DNA of 64,000 nucleotides from Ixodes scapularis (Eukaryota; Arthropoda; Arachnida; Ixodida; Ixodidae), in NCBI RefSeq assembly GCF_016920785.2, contig NW_024609884.1, positions 30,052,080-30,116,079 of the forward strand. Reading direction: 5' to 3'. Under the pieces are notes generated by a model, which was given only the letters and a program-made list of their open reading frames with translations, was not told where the DNA came from and did not search any database. Position numbers and translations under genes: made by a program. The first letter of the stretch is position 1; every line of letters starts with the position of its first letter. This document shows positions 34,628-45,700 of the stretch, piece after piece.

Positions 34628-37600
34628 AGTGCAAACACAATCTTTAGCTGTAGGCTACATGATCATGAATGGTACACAGTGCATCCCTGAAAACTAACGG
34701 CATACCAGGCAATAGAAGAGGTGCATATTCTGTCTTTGCACCTGGCAATATTGATAAACTGACACAATGCTAGGGACATATTCCTGGTATGGCAATAAAC
34801 CGATCTCACCAAACAGTTTTGTTATGCTGCCGCAATACATCGAGGGAGCTTCAGTCTTTCTGTAACTGTAACTTTCTGCAGTAACCTCGCTGAGGGGCTC
34901 AGCGTGGAGCCCGGGGCGGCATGAGCAGTCTAGCACACTGCCACCTGCCTCCTGTGGACTAAAATTATTGTGGCGTCACACTTGCACCGAACGCTTGGCT
35001 GTTGTATTCGACCGCAACAATCGCTAACTTTTGGTGATGCAGTAATGATGAATACCCGTCTAAATGTTTTGCCATATTCACCTTCTAAATAGTGGTATGC
35101 ATAGATTATATCGGCATCTGTAATTTTGGCACTCCTGCATTACGAGTTCCCGACAAGATGCCGCGTAAAAACGTAGGCATTATTTTCATTGTGATACAAC
35201 TGACATTTGTCGGTATTTATTTTACTTGGGTGTGACCTCAGAACTTAAAATCATTGAAAGGTCACGTTGAAAAAGCAAACGGTGGTGCACAAAAGCAGGT
35301 GAAAGTGCAGCATTATAAATGCGAGAAATTTAGTCCTTCTTTTTGCTGAAACTTTTCAAACTTCCTTGTCCTCAGAATAGCATCGTTACCATGACCAGTG
35401 GCACCATTAATCAGGCTGTGCAGTATGTACAGAGCACAGTGCAGCACAAACAAGCAATCACTAATTTTTTGCCCTTCTCTCACAATTGAAGGGCTACCCA
35501 AACTACCGCGCTAATCCCAGGTACTCGCCTAGGTGATAAATATTGATGTTCATCAATACCGTTTTAAGCAGAAATCGAAAAGTGCTGATGTCTTGTTTGC
35601 ATGAACTGCATCACAGCGTACCGGGCATCTCGAAAGTATTTGCAGGTTTTTTTTTTTCAGTGCAAAAATAAACTATGCATCGCTAAACGGTTGGTCTCCG
35701 CCCAAATGTAGCACTAGCAGTCCGGACCAGACGCCAAAGTTGCAGAACCAGCCATTATACAATTAAAAAGTTGCAAGCGATTTTCAGAAATTTCCTTTGA
35801 GAAGATTGTGACTGACAAAGCTCACAAAATACATAAAGATGAATGGCATTGGCTAACGGAAACAAGCCCCGTTTTCTCATTAAAAATTTCAAAAAATTGC
35901 TTATAACATGAATCGGACAATGGCAAGCTATGAAACTTTGGCGTCTGGTCCGAACTGCTAGCGCTCCATTTGGGACGTGACAGTGTTTGGCAATGCATAA
36001 ATTAAATTTAAATTTTTTTTTTTAGGGACATTTTGTATGATCAAAGTACTGGGAATAAGATAAAACTATTGGTCAGTTGGATTTTGGGTGCACTAGTCCG
36101 TCACAATACTATTCAGTGTACATGTATCAGTGTGTTAATTGGTAAACATAAATGAACCGGAAACCCTAGTTCCATTTGCTGTGAAGTGATTGTGGTACAA
36201 ATGAAGACTGGATTAGAGCCTTTTTGAATATTTGCATCGTATATTTATATTGCTAGCCAGAACAAGTAAGATGAACCTGTTTCAAGCTTTTTACACAGCT
36301 TTGTTTTGGTATTTAGGACTTGGGTTTTTGTGCAAATTCAGTAGTGTAAAGCTGGGGTACACTTTTGTCTTTTAGGTTTAAATTTTCAAAATGGGGAGGG
36401 TAAAAATCAAGTGCTATTTTTCAAACCCATTATCGGGGAGAAATCGGATATTTCTGGAAATCATTCCGGAATTCAGGTCATATATGTATAAATAGATAAC
36501 TATAGAAACTGCAGTTTATAGTAAATACCAATGATTAATTTTGGGAGGAGAAGTGTTTTATTTATGCAGTCATTAAAATACAGGGCAATAGCATAGAAAC
36601 ATGGTGTTTGAGCTCGAGTTGCTCTTTTCAGTTGCATACTGAACACCCTTATCCATCCTAGACCTATCCGGTCCTTGGACATGTCTGGAAGAATGTCCTC
36701 TCAATGTTGCGACTTCCATTTGCAGTGCACAAAAATGTCCGTGTGGCATTTGCTAGGCTGGAATAGCACACAATGACATCACACCAGGTCAATAAATACA
36801 GATCCAGAATTGCTCCCAATTTCCATGCCTTGAGCGAATTGATGGCCCTTGCACATTTATCGAAACACTCGGCGGCTTTTCGGGAAGAAAATTGGGCTTA
36901 ACCAAATCTTTGTGAAACTTGTTTGGGGTGAAAACTCGGGAAATATTCAGTTTTGTTCAAACAAGGTATGTCCAACTCACAGCACTGGCCAAATCTTGGA
37001 TCAGGAACATATAGAGCTAAAATCCAGGAAATAGACACTTCACGCAACGTTATGCAACCTCGAAAGGGAAGCTATAGAACATGTAATTTTAAGGTGCACA
37101 GGGCTTCGTCCCATCCTCTTGAGGGGGATGACTACGGATTTGGAAGGGGCACTGGGATTTTCAGACATGGATGGACGAATGGATAGGGAAAGAATTGCGG
37201 TAGCCAAGAGGATATTTGAAGATTGGTGGAAATGATCTAGGGAGAGGTGAATATACAGAAAAAAATAAGCAATGGGAACACTTTGAAAGGGGGGGAGAGA
37301 GGGGACGGTTGTGTTAGAACAAGATTTACACAAATTTAAAAAAAAAAGTGATGCCAAAATGTCAGGCTAGTTGGCAAAAAGCTGCTACCCATTACAAAAC
37401 GTATAGCCATTACTATCCACCCATCCGGCACTTACCTTACATGCATTCGCTGCTGAACTTCTTTATTCCAAAAACAAAAAAAAGGGTGTGTAATATTTGT
37501 GCCTGCCAGGGGACACATTAGAATTCAGAGACGAATCTGAAACTATTTTCTATTTTGGGGTTAACGTCTCCATAACGACGTAAATTTCGGTTTCACTTCA

Positions 37601-40600
37601 AACTCAAGATGTCTCTAGATGTAATTATTAAACTCTAATATTTCGCGAAAAAATTAGTTTTCAACATTTAAAAAATTTAAAATTAAACATTTAATATATA
37701 TATTTTTTTTTTTTTAGGCAACACTTGACACAGAACTGTATATTACATCATGTATTCATGAATATCTTGATAATGATGCAAGAGTTTTTCGTATGCTTAA
37801 AATAAGGCCTTTCCGTTGAAGCAAGTAGGCAGGCGAGCAGGTTAGGGATACACATGGCAACCCTAGAGCGAGGGGACGGACAGATACGAAGCTCCGTCTA
37901 TTTTTGCGATTGTGGCATTTTTGGGGAACCTACATTATCGCTATGTGTATTAATAATAAAATTAATATGTGTTAATATGTAGCAGTTCCGCAGTGCACGC
38001 TGCGCAGTACCGAAGGACCCTTGCCAGAGGCGCTTCCCCATTTCCGCCGAAAGAGGGCGAGCAACGAGCTGTGAATAGTTTTGACAATGGCCCTCCGACC
38101 ATGCGAGAAAACTATACAACATTAGAGTTCACCGTGTTGTGCATGGTACATGCCTACCGCCGCTAAGTCCATGTGAAAGGACCACCTAAATTACCCTACT
38201 TTATGCAACAGTAATGAAACCTAGACTTGCAATTTTTATTAATGCCTTACTGGTGTCCATTTACTTTCCAGATGTCTGGAGCCTGGGAGTGATACTGTAC
38301 ATGCTTGTCTGTGGCCATGCCCCTTTCCAAGAAGCGAATGACAGCGAGACCCTCACTATGATTATGGACTGCAAGTACACCATACCCCCCTATGTCTCCG
38401 AGGAATGCAAGAGGCAAGTGTGCTCGGTTGTTTTCTAGTGAAGTGTATACATAGCAATGCTATTAGGTCACTCAGGGTCGGGGCACTAGACAGGGTCGGC
38501 GCCTTTCTGCGTGCATTGGCAGAAGAGAAAAAAGAAACCTCTGAGAAAGGACTCGTACCGTCATGCACCACAGGAATTTTGTCAGGGCGTCTCCTGCCTC
38601 GTGACAGATGGCACCCGTGTATTTTGGACCGTGGAAAATTCTCTCGTTGGGGGAATTTGGCCGATGTGGCTCCTGTCCTGGCCGGTGGGGGTGGCTTCAA
38701 GAACGGCATGCACTTTCTTGCTGCCAGCTACCCTTTCCCCCTTGGAGCACGAGAGAGGCTCGGCGAGCACAGGGGTGGCACACTGCCAGGTGACGTCGCC
38801 CCGTGAGAAGGGGGCAGCATGTGTGGGAGGGCGCCACACGAGAGAGGGAGGAGGAGGTATCACATGCTCCGGGCACGGCCCTTGTTCAAAGACAAGAAAA
38901 CTAACCTCTCTGTAATGGACGTTGGCTGTCAATCAGTGCCGAAGTAAGCAAAACCTTTTCGACTTGCAAAACACAAGCGAGGTGTTGCGCGTGGGGGAAG
39001 AGAAGAATAAAGAGACGGACTGCTAAAATTGTGGTTGGCACTTTTTCTTTATATTTTGTTAAGAGTTTTCCTGGTGCTCGGCCAGGTGCAAGCTGCTAGA
39101 GAAGGAAGCCCTTCAGCAGTTTCTGCTGGGAAGGAGAAAAAAAATAAAAACAAAACAATAATTGCAAGGAAAGGTGTTCTGCACCGTGCCATTTCCCTCA
39201 AGTTTGAATTTAGTGGTTAACTAGTCTGGCAAGCTTAACAAGGAACGATAAGCAGGAAAAAAAATTTTTGCAGAAGCGAGGCTTTTTTTTTTTTTTTTGT
39301 TATTTAAACAATATATACTAGAGTAAGAAAATAATGAGCTGCATGTCTATCAAGCACGCTTGTAGCCAGGATTTTGATTCGGGGTGGGGGGTGGGGCGGG
39401 GGTGCATTACAAAATGTTGTACAAGGGGGAGGGGTGAAAGGAGGCCCCGGAAAAATGAAATATTTGAGGGGGAATACCCTCCTTCCCCTCTCCCCCCTCC
39501 TTGGATGCGTGCTTGCTATGAAGAGTGACTATTTTGAGACGTCTCACCTTTTTTTTACAATTTACTCAATACCCGGACAGCTGCCACTTCGCATTATCAG
39601 TAGCAAGTTTTTGCAAATTTTTTTATATCTGCACTTTCTATGCCATAGTGACACTACTTCTTTAAGCATCAGTGGCTGCAAGTGTCAAGCCCATCAACCA
39701 GGAGGCAAGTTAGACAAGTGAGACAGGAAGTGCGAGTGGATGAAGCCCTTGTTCCTTGTTTACCTTAAGCTGTGCAAGAGTTGAGTGTGATACTTTGGAA
39801 CTGTCCAGGATGATTGCTCGCATGCTTATCCGAGACCCGGACAAACGTGCGACACTGGAAGAGATGGCAGCAGACCCCTGGCTACTGGCTGGAGACACTC
39901 CTCAGCCCGCAGATCACTTGCCCCTCATACACAGGGAGCACTTGTCAGAAGAGGACCACTCGCACATCGTCCAGAAGATGGTCAACGGCTGCATTGCGAC
40001 CAAGGACGACATTCTTGAGTGAGCTCATAACCGCCGGCTCTGCTTTTCTTGCGCTAGAGGGGTGGCGACGGGTGTGCCATATTTTGTCTCATTGATGCAG
40101 GGCACTGGACCGCAATGACTACAACTACATGACTGCCACCTATTACCTGTTGGCCGAACGGAAGCTCCGGGCTCAGCGCCAGGAGAAGGCCCAGCAACTC
40201 AATAGGACTTCCAGGGCCGACCTGTCTCCCGTTGCCGTCACACCTGGGTAAGCCAATGCATTGGATGGCGCACATTGTACAGGATTGTCACCGGGTTTCC
40301 CGTTGCACGCAGCGTGTCGTCAGCCACACCTTCGCCTGCGCAAGAGCACCCGAGCATCTCTCTGGCCTCTCCAAATGTTCTGCCCAGCATCTCCCTGGAG
40401 TCTTCCCCAATGCACCCGCTCACCTCTGCGGTGGCAGCCCCGCCGTCCAGCCTAGTCGACGCCTCCTCGCTAGCCGTGCCCCGGTCCAATCTTCCACTGG
40501 GCCGCAAGTGCAGTATTGTGCGCGAGGAAGACGACCTGTCGTCCCTCGTGCCCTGCCAGGGCCACTCACCGCCCACTCGCGCCGCCGTCTTCTCTGAGGA

Positions 40601-41423
40601 GACCGAGGAGGCTGCAGAAGAGGCCAGCGAGCGTGCTGTGCGGCCCGCCCTGTCCCTGCCCGCCACTGCCCCTCACGGCGAAAACTGCTCCCAGCACCAG
40701 TCTCCCGCTGCTAGGCTGCGCTGCGTTCCAGGGCGGCGTCTTCACGCCGTCAAGAGCTCGCCGCAACTCCTGGCCGGTACAGTGGGAGACCCCAGGCGGC
40801 CCGGTGTTGCCAAGCTCCGGATGCATGTAGCCGGCCGCAACCGCACCACCAGCTGCAGCAGTTCAGACGACGACGGCGACGGTGACAAGAGGAGGGCGCC
40901 TCCGCTGCCTTCGGCCAAAGAAGGCGACCTCCAGGCCAGCCCCACGATGCCCGGACTCGCCACAGGCCACGACGAGGGCTACTCAGCGGACAGCACCGAC
41001 AGCCTCGACATCCTGCCCGACCCCTCGCCACGCCTCACCAACTCAGTCTCGTGCGGGGACTTGACCATGGAGTCTCCCGCGGCTAGGGACGTGGTGCCCG
41101 TACAGTGCGCCGACGTGGTGCTCGTTGAAGACGCCGTGCCGGCCGAGACAACCCGGATCTCCAACAGCTTCAGCTTGGCCGCAGGCCTGAGCTGCCTGGG
41201 GCGCAGGTCGAGCCGGGAGGAGGTGCGCAGCAGCAAGCCCCGCCTGGGCTGCAGTCTGGCCAAACTCGTGCCCAATGGCAGCCGGAGCGGCACCAGCTCC
41301 AGCGGAGGGGCCCTCAAGTCCCAGCTGGACATCAACCAGAATGGGTTTCGCAAAGGGCGCACCAAGAACCAGTCTGGCGTGGTGGACGTCAAAATGGCCT
41401 CCAAGTGCTGCACACTCTGCTGA
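32624..41423 (+). CDS. SNRK: SNRK, SNF-related serine/threonine kinase (complete, five exons, 734 aa)
   Basis: SNRK is an AMPK-related kinase activated by LKB1. Coding exons are 32624-33218, 38272-38413, 39809-40018, 40101-40247 and 40313-41423; their phases close to 734 residues, against about 765 in human. Residues about 16-270 are the kinase domain: glycine loop GRGHFAVVK (25-33), catalytic Lys47, HRD at 139-141, DFG at 160-162, activation-loop Thr175 in LETSCGS (the LKB1 site by homology), and SAPE at 183-186. A UBA-like segment (SEEDHSHIVQKMVNG...DILEALDRNDYNYMTATYYL) follows. The last 370 residues are a low-complexity Ser/Pro-rich tail ending KCCTLC. Intron 1 is 5.1 kb, intron 4 only 65 nt. 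The gene diverges from EDC4 and converges with RMDN. Confidence 0.96.
34588..34628 (+). repeat. C-run followed by A-run
   Basis: About 30 C then about 11 A, in SNRK intron 1. A G-rich run also occurs at 33708-33732 and an A-run at 34190-34213. Confidence 0.9.
35670..36005. mobile_element. TIR element in SNRK intron 1
   Basis: CTAGCAGTCCGGACCAGACG / CGTCTGGTCCGAACTGCTAG with outer CCAAATG..AGC and TATGCAT segments form inverted arms of 45 bp or more around about 160 bp. Exact ends unclear. Confidence 0.7.
38272..38413 (+). CDS. SNRK: SNRK exon 2 (kinase C-lobe)
   Basis: Acceptor TTTCCAG|ATGTC. It encodes DVWSLGVILYMLVCGHAPFQ then EANDSETLTMIMDCKYTIP, near identical to human SNRK. To stay in frame with exon 3 the donor must be AAGAG|GCAAGT, a consensus GC donor. 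Confidence 0.95.
39335..39530 (+). repeat. Repeat with GTAGCCAGGATTTTG end, copy 1
   Basis: GTAGCCAGGATTTTGATTCG, then ACAAAATGTTGTACAAGGGG and G-rich sequence. Same elements occur inverted at 48640-48812. In SNRK intron 2. Confidence 0.6.
39809..40018 (+). CDS. SNRK: SNRK exon 3 (end of kinase domain, UBA-like)
   Basis: Acceptor TGTCCAG|GATG, donor CTTGA|GTGAGC. It encodes MIARMLIRDPDKRATLEEMA then DPWLLAGD and the UBA-like helices SEEDHSHIVQKMVNGCIATK. The counterpart in human is LITRMLQRDPKRRASLEE. Confidence 0.95.
   Translation, partial: DDCSHAYPRPGQTCDTGRDGSRPLATGWRHSSARRSLAPHTQGALVRRGPLAHRPEDGQRLHCDQGRHS
40101..40247 (+). CDS. SNRK: SNRK exon 4
   Basis: Acceptor GATGCAG|GGCAC, donor CCTGG|GTAAGC. 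It encodes ALDRNDYNYMTATYYLLAER then KLRAQRQEKAQQLNRT, matching ALETNRYNHITATYFLLAER of human SNRK. Confidence 0.94.
40313..41423 (+). CDS. SNRK: SNRK exon 5 (C-terminal tail, stop)
   Basis: Acceptor GCACGCAG|CGTG after a 65-nt intron; 370 codons and a TGA. Rich in Ser, Pro and Ala, with the family-like patches GRKCSIVREEDD, CSSSDDDGDGD and SADSTDSLDILPDPS. It ends MASKCCTLC. Confidence 0.92.
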
Positions 41424-41911
41424 AGCACTCTCCCTCTTGCACCCGAGAATACTCAATGCCGCAGAGGACACATTCCTGGGTACTTTCGGTGGTGTTCGCG
41501 CGGGGAACTCGTTTCCAAGCTCGTAAGCTCACCACGGTGGCCTGCATGTCGACACGTCCCACTCTGCAGCTGTGGCCAAACCGAGCGTTGGGGCTCAAAG
41601 TTCACTGCCAAAGCGACTACTGCACTTTGGAAGGGAGCATCTCTCAAATGCAGCAAAGTAGACAGACTGGGCCCAAAGCAGCCCTGCCTTAGTACAAACA
41701 CCCTTCATTTTGTTCCCCGACAAAGCTGCATAAAAAAAACATGGCGCGAGCTTGAAGCCCCAACACTGCATTCCGGCCGTTTACAGTGTGCAGTGGACGC
41801 AGCGTCCGTAGAACTAATTGTTGCCAAGCTATGAAGGGACGTCCAAGCTGGTTTTATCTTGTTTGTGGCAAAGCCACGTGTTACTTCTTTTTAAAAGGGG
41901 AAAAAAAAAAA

Positions 41912-41917
41912 AATAAA
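41912..41917 (+). terminator. Candidate SNRK polyadenylation signal AATAAA
   Basis: AATAAA lies 489 nt after the SNRK stop, at the end of a poly-A run. It is the first canonical hexamer downstream that I see. The A-run could also be a retroposed tail. Confidence 0.4.
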
Positions 41918-42525
41918 CCCTGCCCTGTACATAATAGAACTGAGCAAGTCAAGTTTGGGGAGCCACTAATGCAGGACGACTCGTCTCCACAAAGCAAACC
42001 ACAGCTGGCCACAGTTCATTGTCTCGTAATTGTCGTCCGTCGTGTGCATTTTTCTTGCTGTGGTTACTGATTGCGCATTTAACATGGATGAGAAAGCAGG
42101 ATAAGCCCCCTAAGAGGGGCAGCCTAGTGGCAGACGTTTAGTTAGTTTTCTAAACGAAGGAAGCCAAGGAAGAGAACTGCCCTCTAACAAATAGAGTACT
42201 AGTTGCTCTTGTGTATATAACAAAAGGGAAAAAAGTAAAGCATTATGCTCTTTCAAATCTCGCGCATTATCAGGGGTCAGTGCGTCCTCCTGCAGTCGGG
42301 TACGCAACAACCACTTTATCACCGTCATTCTGGAAAGCTTACAGCGGTTATTTATTTTACTTTCTTAGTGTTGTTTTGTCAGTGTAGGTGTTTGCAGCAA
42401 TGCTGCTTGCACAGAAAAAAGGAACACGACCTTAGCAATAATCGTGCAAAGTGTAAACAGGTATGTAGATCTGTTTAGTAAAAAAACGAAAAAAGAAACT
42501 TGTTATAACAGCAAGCATGTGAGTC

Positions 42526-42531
42526 TTTATT
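42526..42531 (-). terminator. Candidate RMDN polyadenylation signal AATAAA
   Basis: AATAAA on the minus strand, about 200 nt after the RMDN stop. It fits a short 3' UTR converging on SNRK. Confidence 0.55.
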
Positions 42532-42732
42532 GGTTGGAATGTGACAACTGCACTACCTTTTTTTTTTCTTTTTCTTACTCCATTGTTAACTTTGGTAACT
42601 TCAATACAAACCTTTAGCATACTTCATTCAGGTTCTGTGCACAACTGCCGGCTCTGCCCGAGAGAATTCTTATACTGTCGTAAGGCATTACAGCCATGTA
42701 GACATGATTGCCACCTTTGTAAACATGTCCTT

Positions 42733-42780
42733 TCACAAAGCTCCCAGCTTTTCCAGCAACTTTTTCGCCTCCTTGGAGAC
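42733..42780 (-). CDS. RMDN1: RMDN1-like terminal exon (48 nt)
   Basis: Acceptor CTTTTCAG|GTCTCC in phase 0. Encodes VSKEAKKLLEKLGAL and TGA. It matches the human C-terminus IQTEAAQLLTSF in position and character, and phases close exactly. Confidence 0.88.
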   Translation of the reverse strand, partial: VSKEAKKLLEKLGAL

Positions 42781-45700
42781 CTGAAAAGGCACAAATGGAG
42801 CAGTGTTAAGCCATGTGCACCACAGGCATGCTGCACCACCAAAACCAGACTAGTAGTAGACAAACATTTTATATAATTTTATCTAGACTGCCCTCAAGCA
42901 CTTGCTTAAAAAGTGACGACATCTGATCATTTTGTTACGAATTCTTTTTTCTGGAGCGTGTGAAACAGCGTCTCCCGGCACACGCTCTTGGCATTGACTG
43001 TGCTACAATGGCATTTTGTTTCCGGTGACTTCTTTGCATTTTTTCTGCAAGTGCATGCTGTTATCAGGTGCTACGAAAAATACCATTGCCCTAAACAAGG
43101 GCATTGAGGCACCTTACTTTTGTCTTAGAAAAGCATACCCAGTGATGGAACTGCTATGCCATTTGCGCCACAAGCGAAAGTCTGCTACATCTTGCGCTAA
43201 AATGCCAGTTTTGCCGAGAATCGCGCCACACCCGCGCCGAGATGGGCTTAAAAATTAATGTTTATTGGTCTGTTGTAAAAGGAGTATGTTGCGTGCAGAT
43301 ATGAAGTTCAGTCAATGGTACGTAGAGGAAAACCAACCAAACTTCACAAATTGGTATGCTATATCCAAATGTTTGTTGTAACCAGGTCTTTTGTAATGAG
43401 CTTAGACTGTACTAAAAGCGCATGTGACGGGACATTCGCTGCACTCGATTAGTTTAGCCAATGAAAGAACACGTACAGGGCAATGACAAATGCCATGATG
43501 TTGCGCTTTAATGCTGCAAATCGACCCGCCAAAGCCATCAACCGCTCTGGCTGGTTGATGCGCCGGCTGCTTGATCGCCGACACTGTATAAATTTCCAGA
43601 CGATGTCAAGGTCAGCAACAGAGTCCCGAGAAAACTTTGCAAAATAGTAGGACTGCCTGTGATAAAACAGAACCAGGGTCTTGTACTCCTGATAAGATCA
43701 CTTGATTATCATGTCTGCCACTTGCCTTCGTTCCGTGGCTGCAGAGTGCTAGCACTTGCGCCACTCGCGTCGAGCCTCACTGCTTTGCACCGGAATACTA
43801 GGAGCAGAGACTGACCTGGGGGAGTGCCTGGCTTAGCTCAATAGGCACATAAATTATGCTCAGGATTATTGCAGGTCGACCTTCTTCATCCTAATTGTAA
43901 GTTAATCTCCAATTAAAAAAAAACAGCAGAGAAAGAAAGAAAGCAAGGGTCTATATATTGTTACGGAGTTTAATTTACTAGGTGTTGTCCATGGCCAGAG
44001 TAGAACAGATTTAAGAATCGGCCCCGTGCCGTCTGCGCATGCATCGTTGTCGTCCTCTGTAGGTTCTGGCATGCACCTCAGTCGCACCGCTACACTATTT
44101 CCCCTCAAAGTTTCTTTTTTAGGGTGGTTTATTTTGCTAAACAATCGCCACGTTCCGTTAAAGATAGTTCTTTTTGCGGGTATCATTGCCGATGCTCTTC
44201 TGCACGGTCACGAATTTCACACAAACGTCACAGTTCCTCCACAAAACCAAAATCCAGTACATTGGCACTTTTTTAAGTTGATATGCGGAGTCTTGTCACC
44301 TGGCGGTTGGTTGCTCCTCTTTTCATCAGCCCTGGTGACATGTTTGATCAGAGCTCTGTTGCCGGCATAGATCATGTCGGTGCAAAACATCACTGCACAT
44401 TTGCGCATTTTGAAAATCAACACCCAAAATAAAATTTAGTGTAAAACCTAAACCCAGAAGATGGAATGTTTTGCGAACATGGCTGCTCATGACCATCTGC
44501 TGAATGGCCACAACGATGGCCAGAAAAGCATTTAAGTTCAGCGAGCAGGCACTTGCACGACTTGATGGCTTGGAGATCTGGGGTGCTGATGTGGCCATCG
44601 GCCAATGTAGGATGTTTATTTCAGGCTCGGAGTAGTTGTGGGGGACACAGCGAAGATGTAAGTTGTCTGTTTGGAAGGTCAGGCATAAAGATCTACGGCT
44701 TCAGGCGATCCAGCCGCAATTCTATCGCTTCATGCGACGCCGGCGCTGACCACGTTGCAGAGGATGTTCTTCCTGACAGGGGCTTTCCGAGTAGCATGAG
44801 GTGCCATGCCAGAAATCCAACTTCTGACACCAATGTTATGGAGTAGGTGTTGTTCATGGCCAGATTAGAACAGAATAAGAGTCAGCTGCGTGCCGTCTGC
44901 GCGTGCGTCTTTGTCGTCTCGTCCTTGATATATTGTAGCGACGCGCCTCAGCCGCACCGCTACAATATATTTGAATAAATATGCTAGTCACGGTAGTTCC
45001 TGTGCAACTGTCGACCGAAAGAGCAGCAAACTTTGATGTAACCCTGGTTCCTACACTGCTAAAGAGCAGTGTCACCTTCAAAGCACAAGTGTAAGCTTTT
45101 ATAATATTTTTGGATGGTCGCTTTCGCAGTTTATGATATTAGAGTCTTGAGTTTGGTAGGTTTATTAAGCTTACGGGACACATTTTTATTGGTAGACATG
45201 TAAGCGGAGATGCTGGTTCTTGCTGGCATTTTGCAGAAATTATATTTACAGGCTAAACAAACTACTGAGTGTAAAATGGAGAGGGGAGAGAGGATTTATT
45301 CCAATGAAGTGTTGCTCTATGATTCACTTTTCAACCACTTTTTAATACCCATTGTAAGTTAACCCTACTTTGACTGGAGTTTAAGACTGGGTTCCTTCTA
45401 TGCCCTATCTATTCTTATCACAGACGGCAGTAAGTAATATGCTTGAGTATTGGAGAGGAACCCTTGATCACTATCATAAATGAACTCGTTTAGAAATGCC
45501 ATCACTTCTTCATTCTCAAGTGATGTGCTAACAGATGTTGGCATCTGCTCCAGTGGCTGCTCCAAACCAATATTTTGCCTGCTACAGAACCTGCTACAAA
45601 AGGTCCAAATGCTGCCTCCATCACTACATACCTCTTCATCATCTGGACTGGCCTTGGGAGTGAAATCTCTGGCACGGTGTAGATAGCTCACAGCATCGTC

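Larger units (their letters stand above)
33219..38271. other. SNRK intron 1
   Basis: No coding exon seen. It contains homopolymer runs and one TIR element; 36010-38260 shows nothing I can name. Confidence 0.75.
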
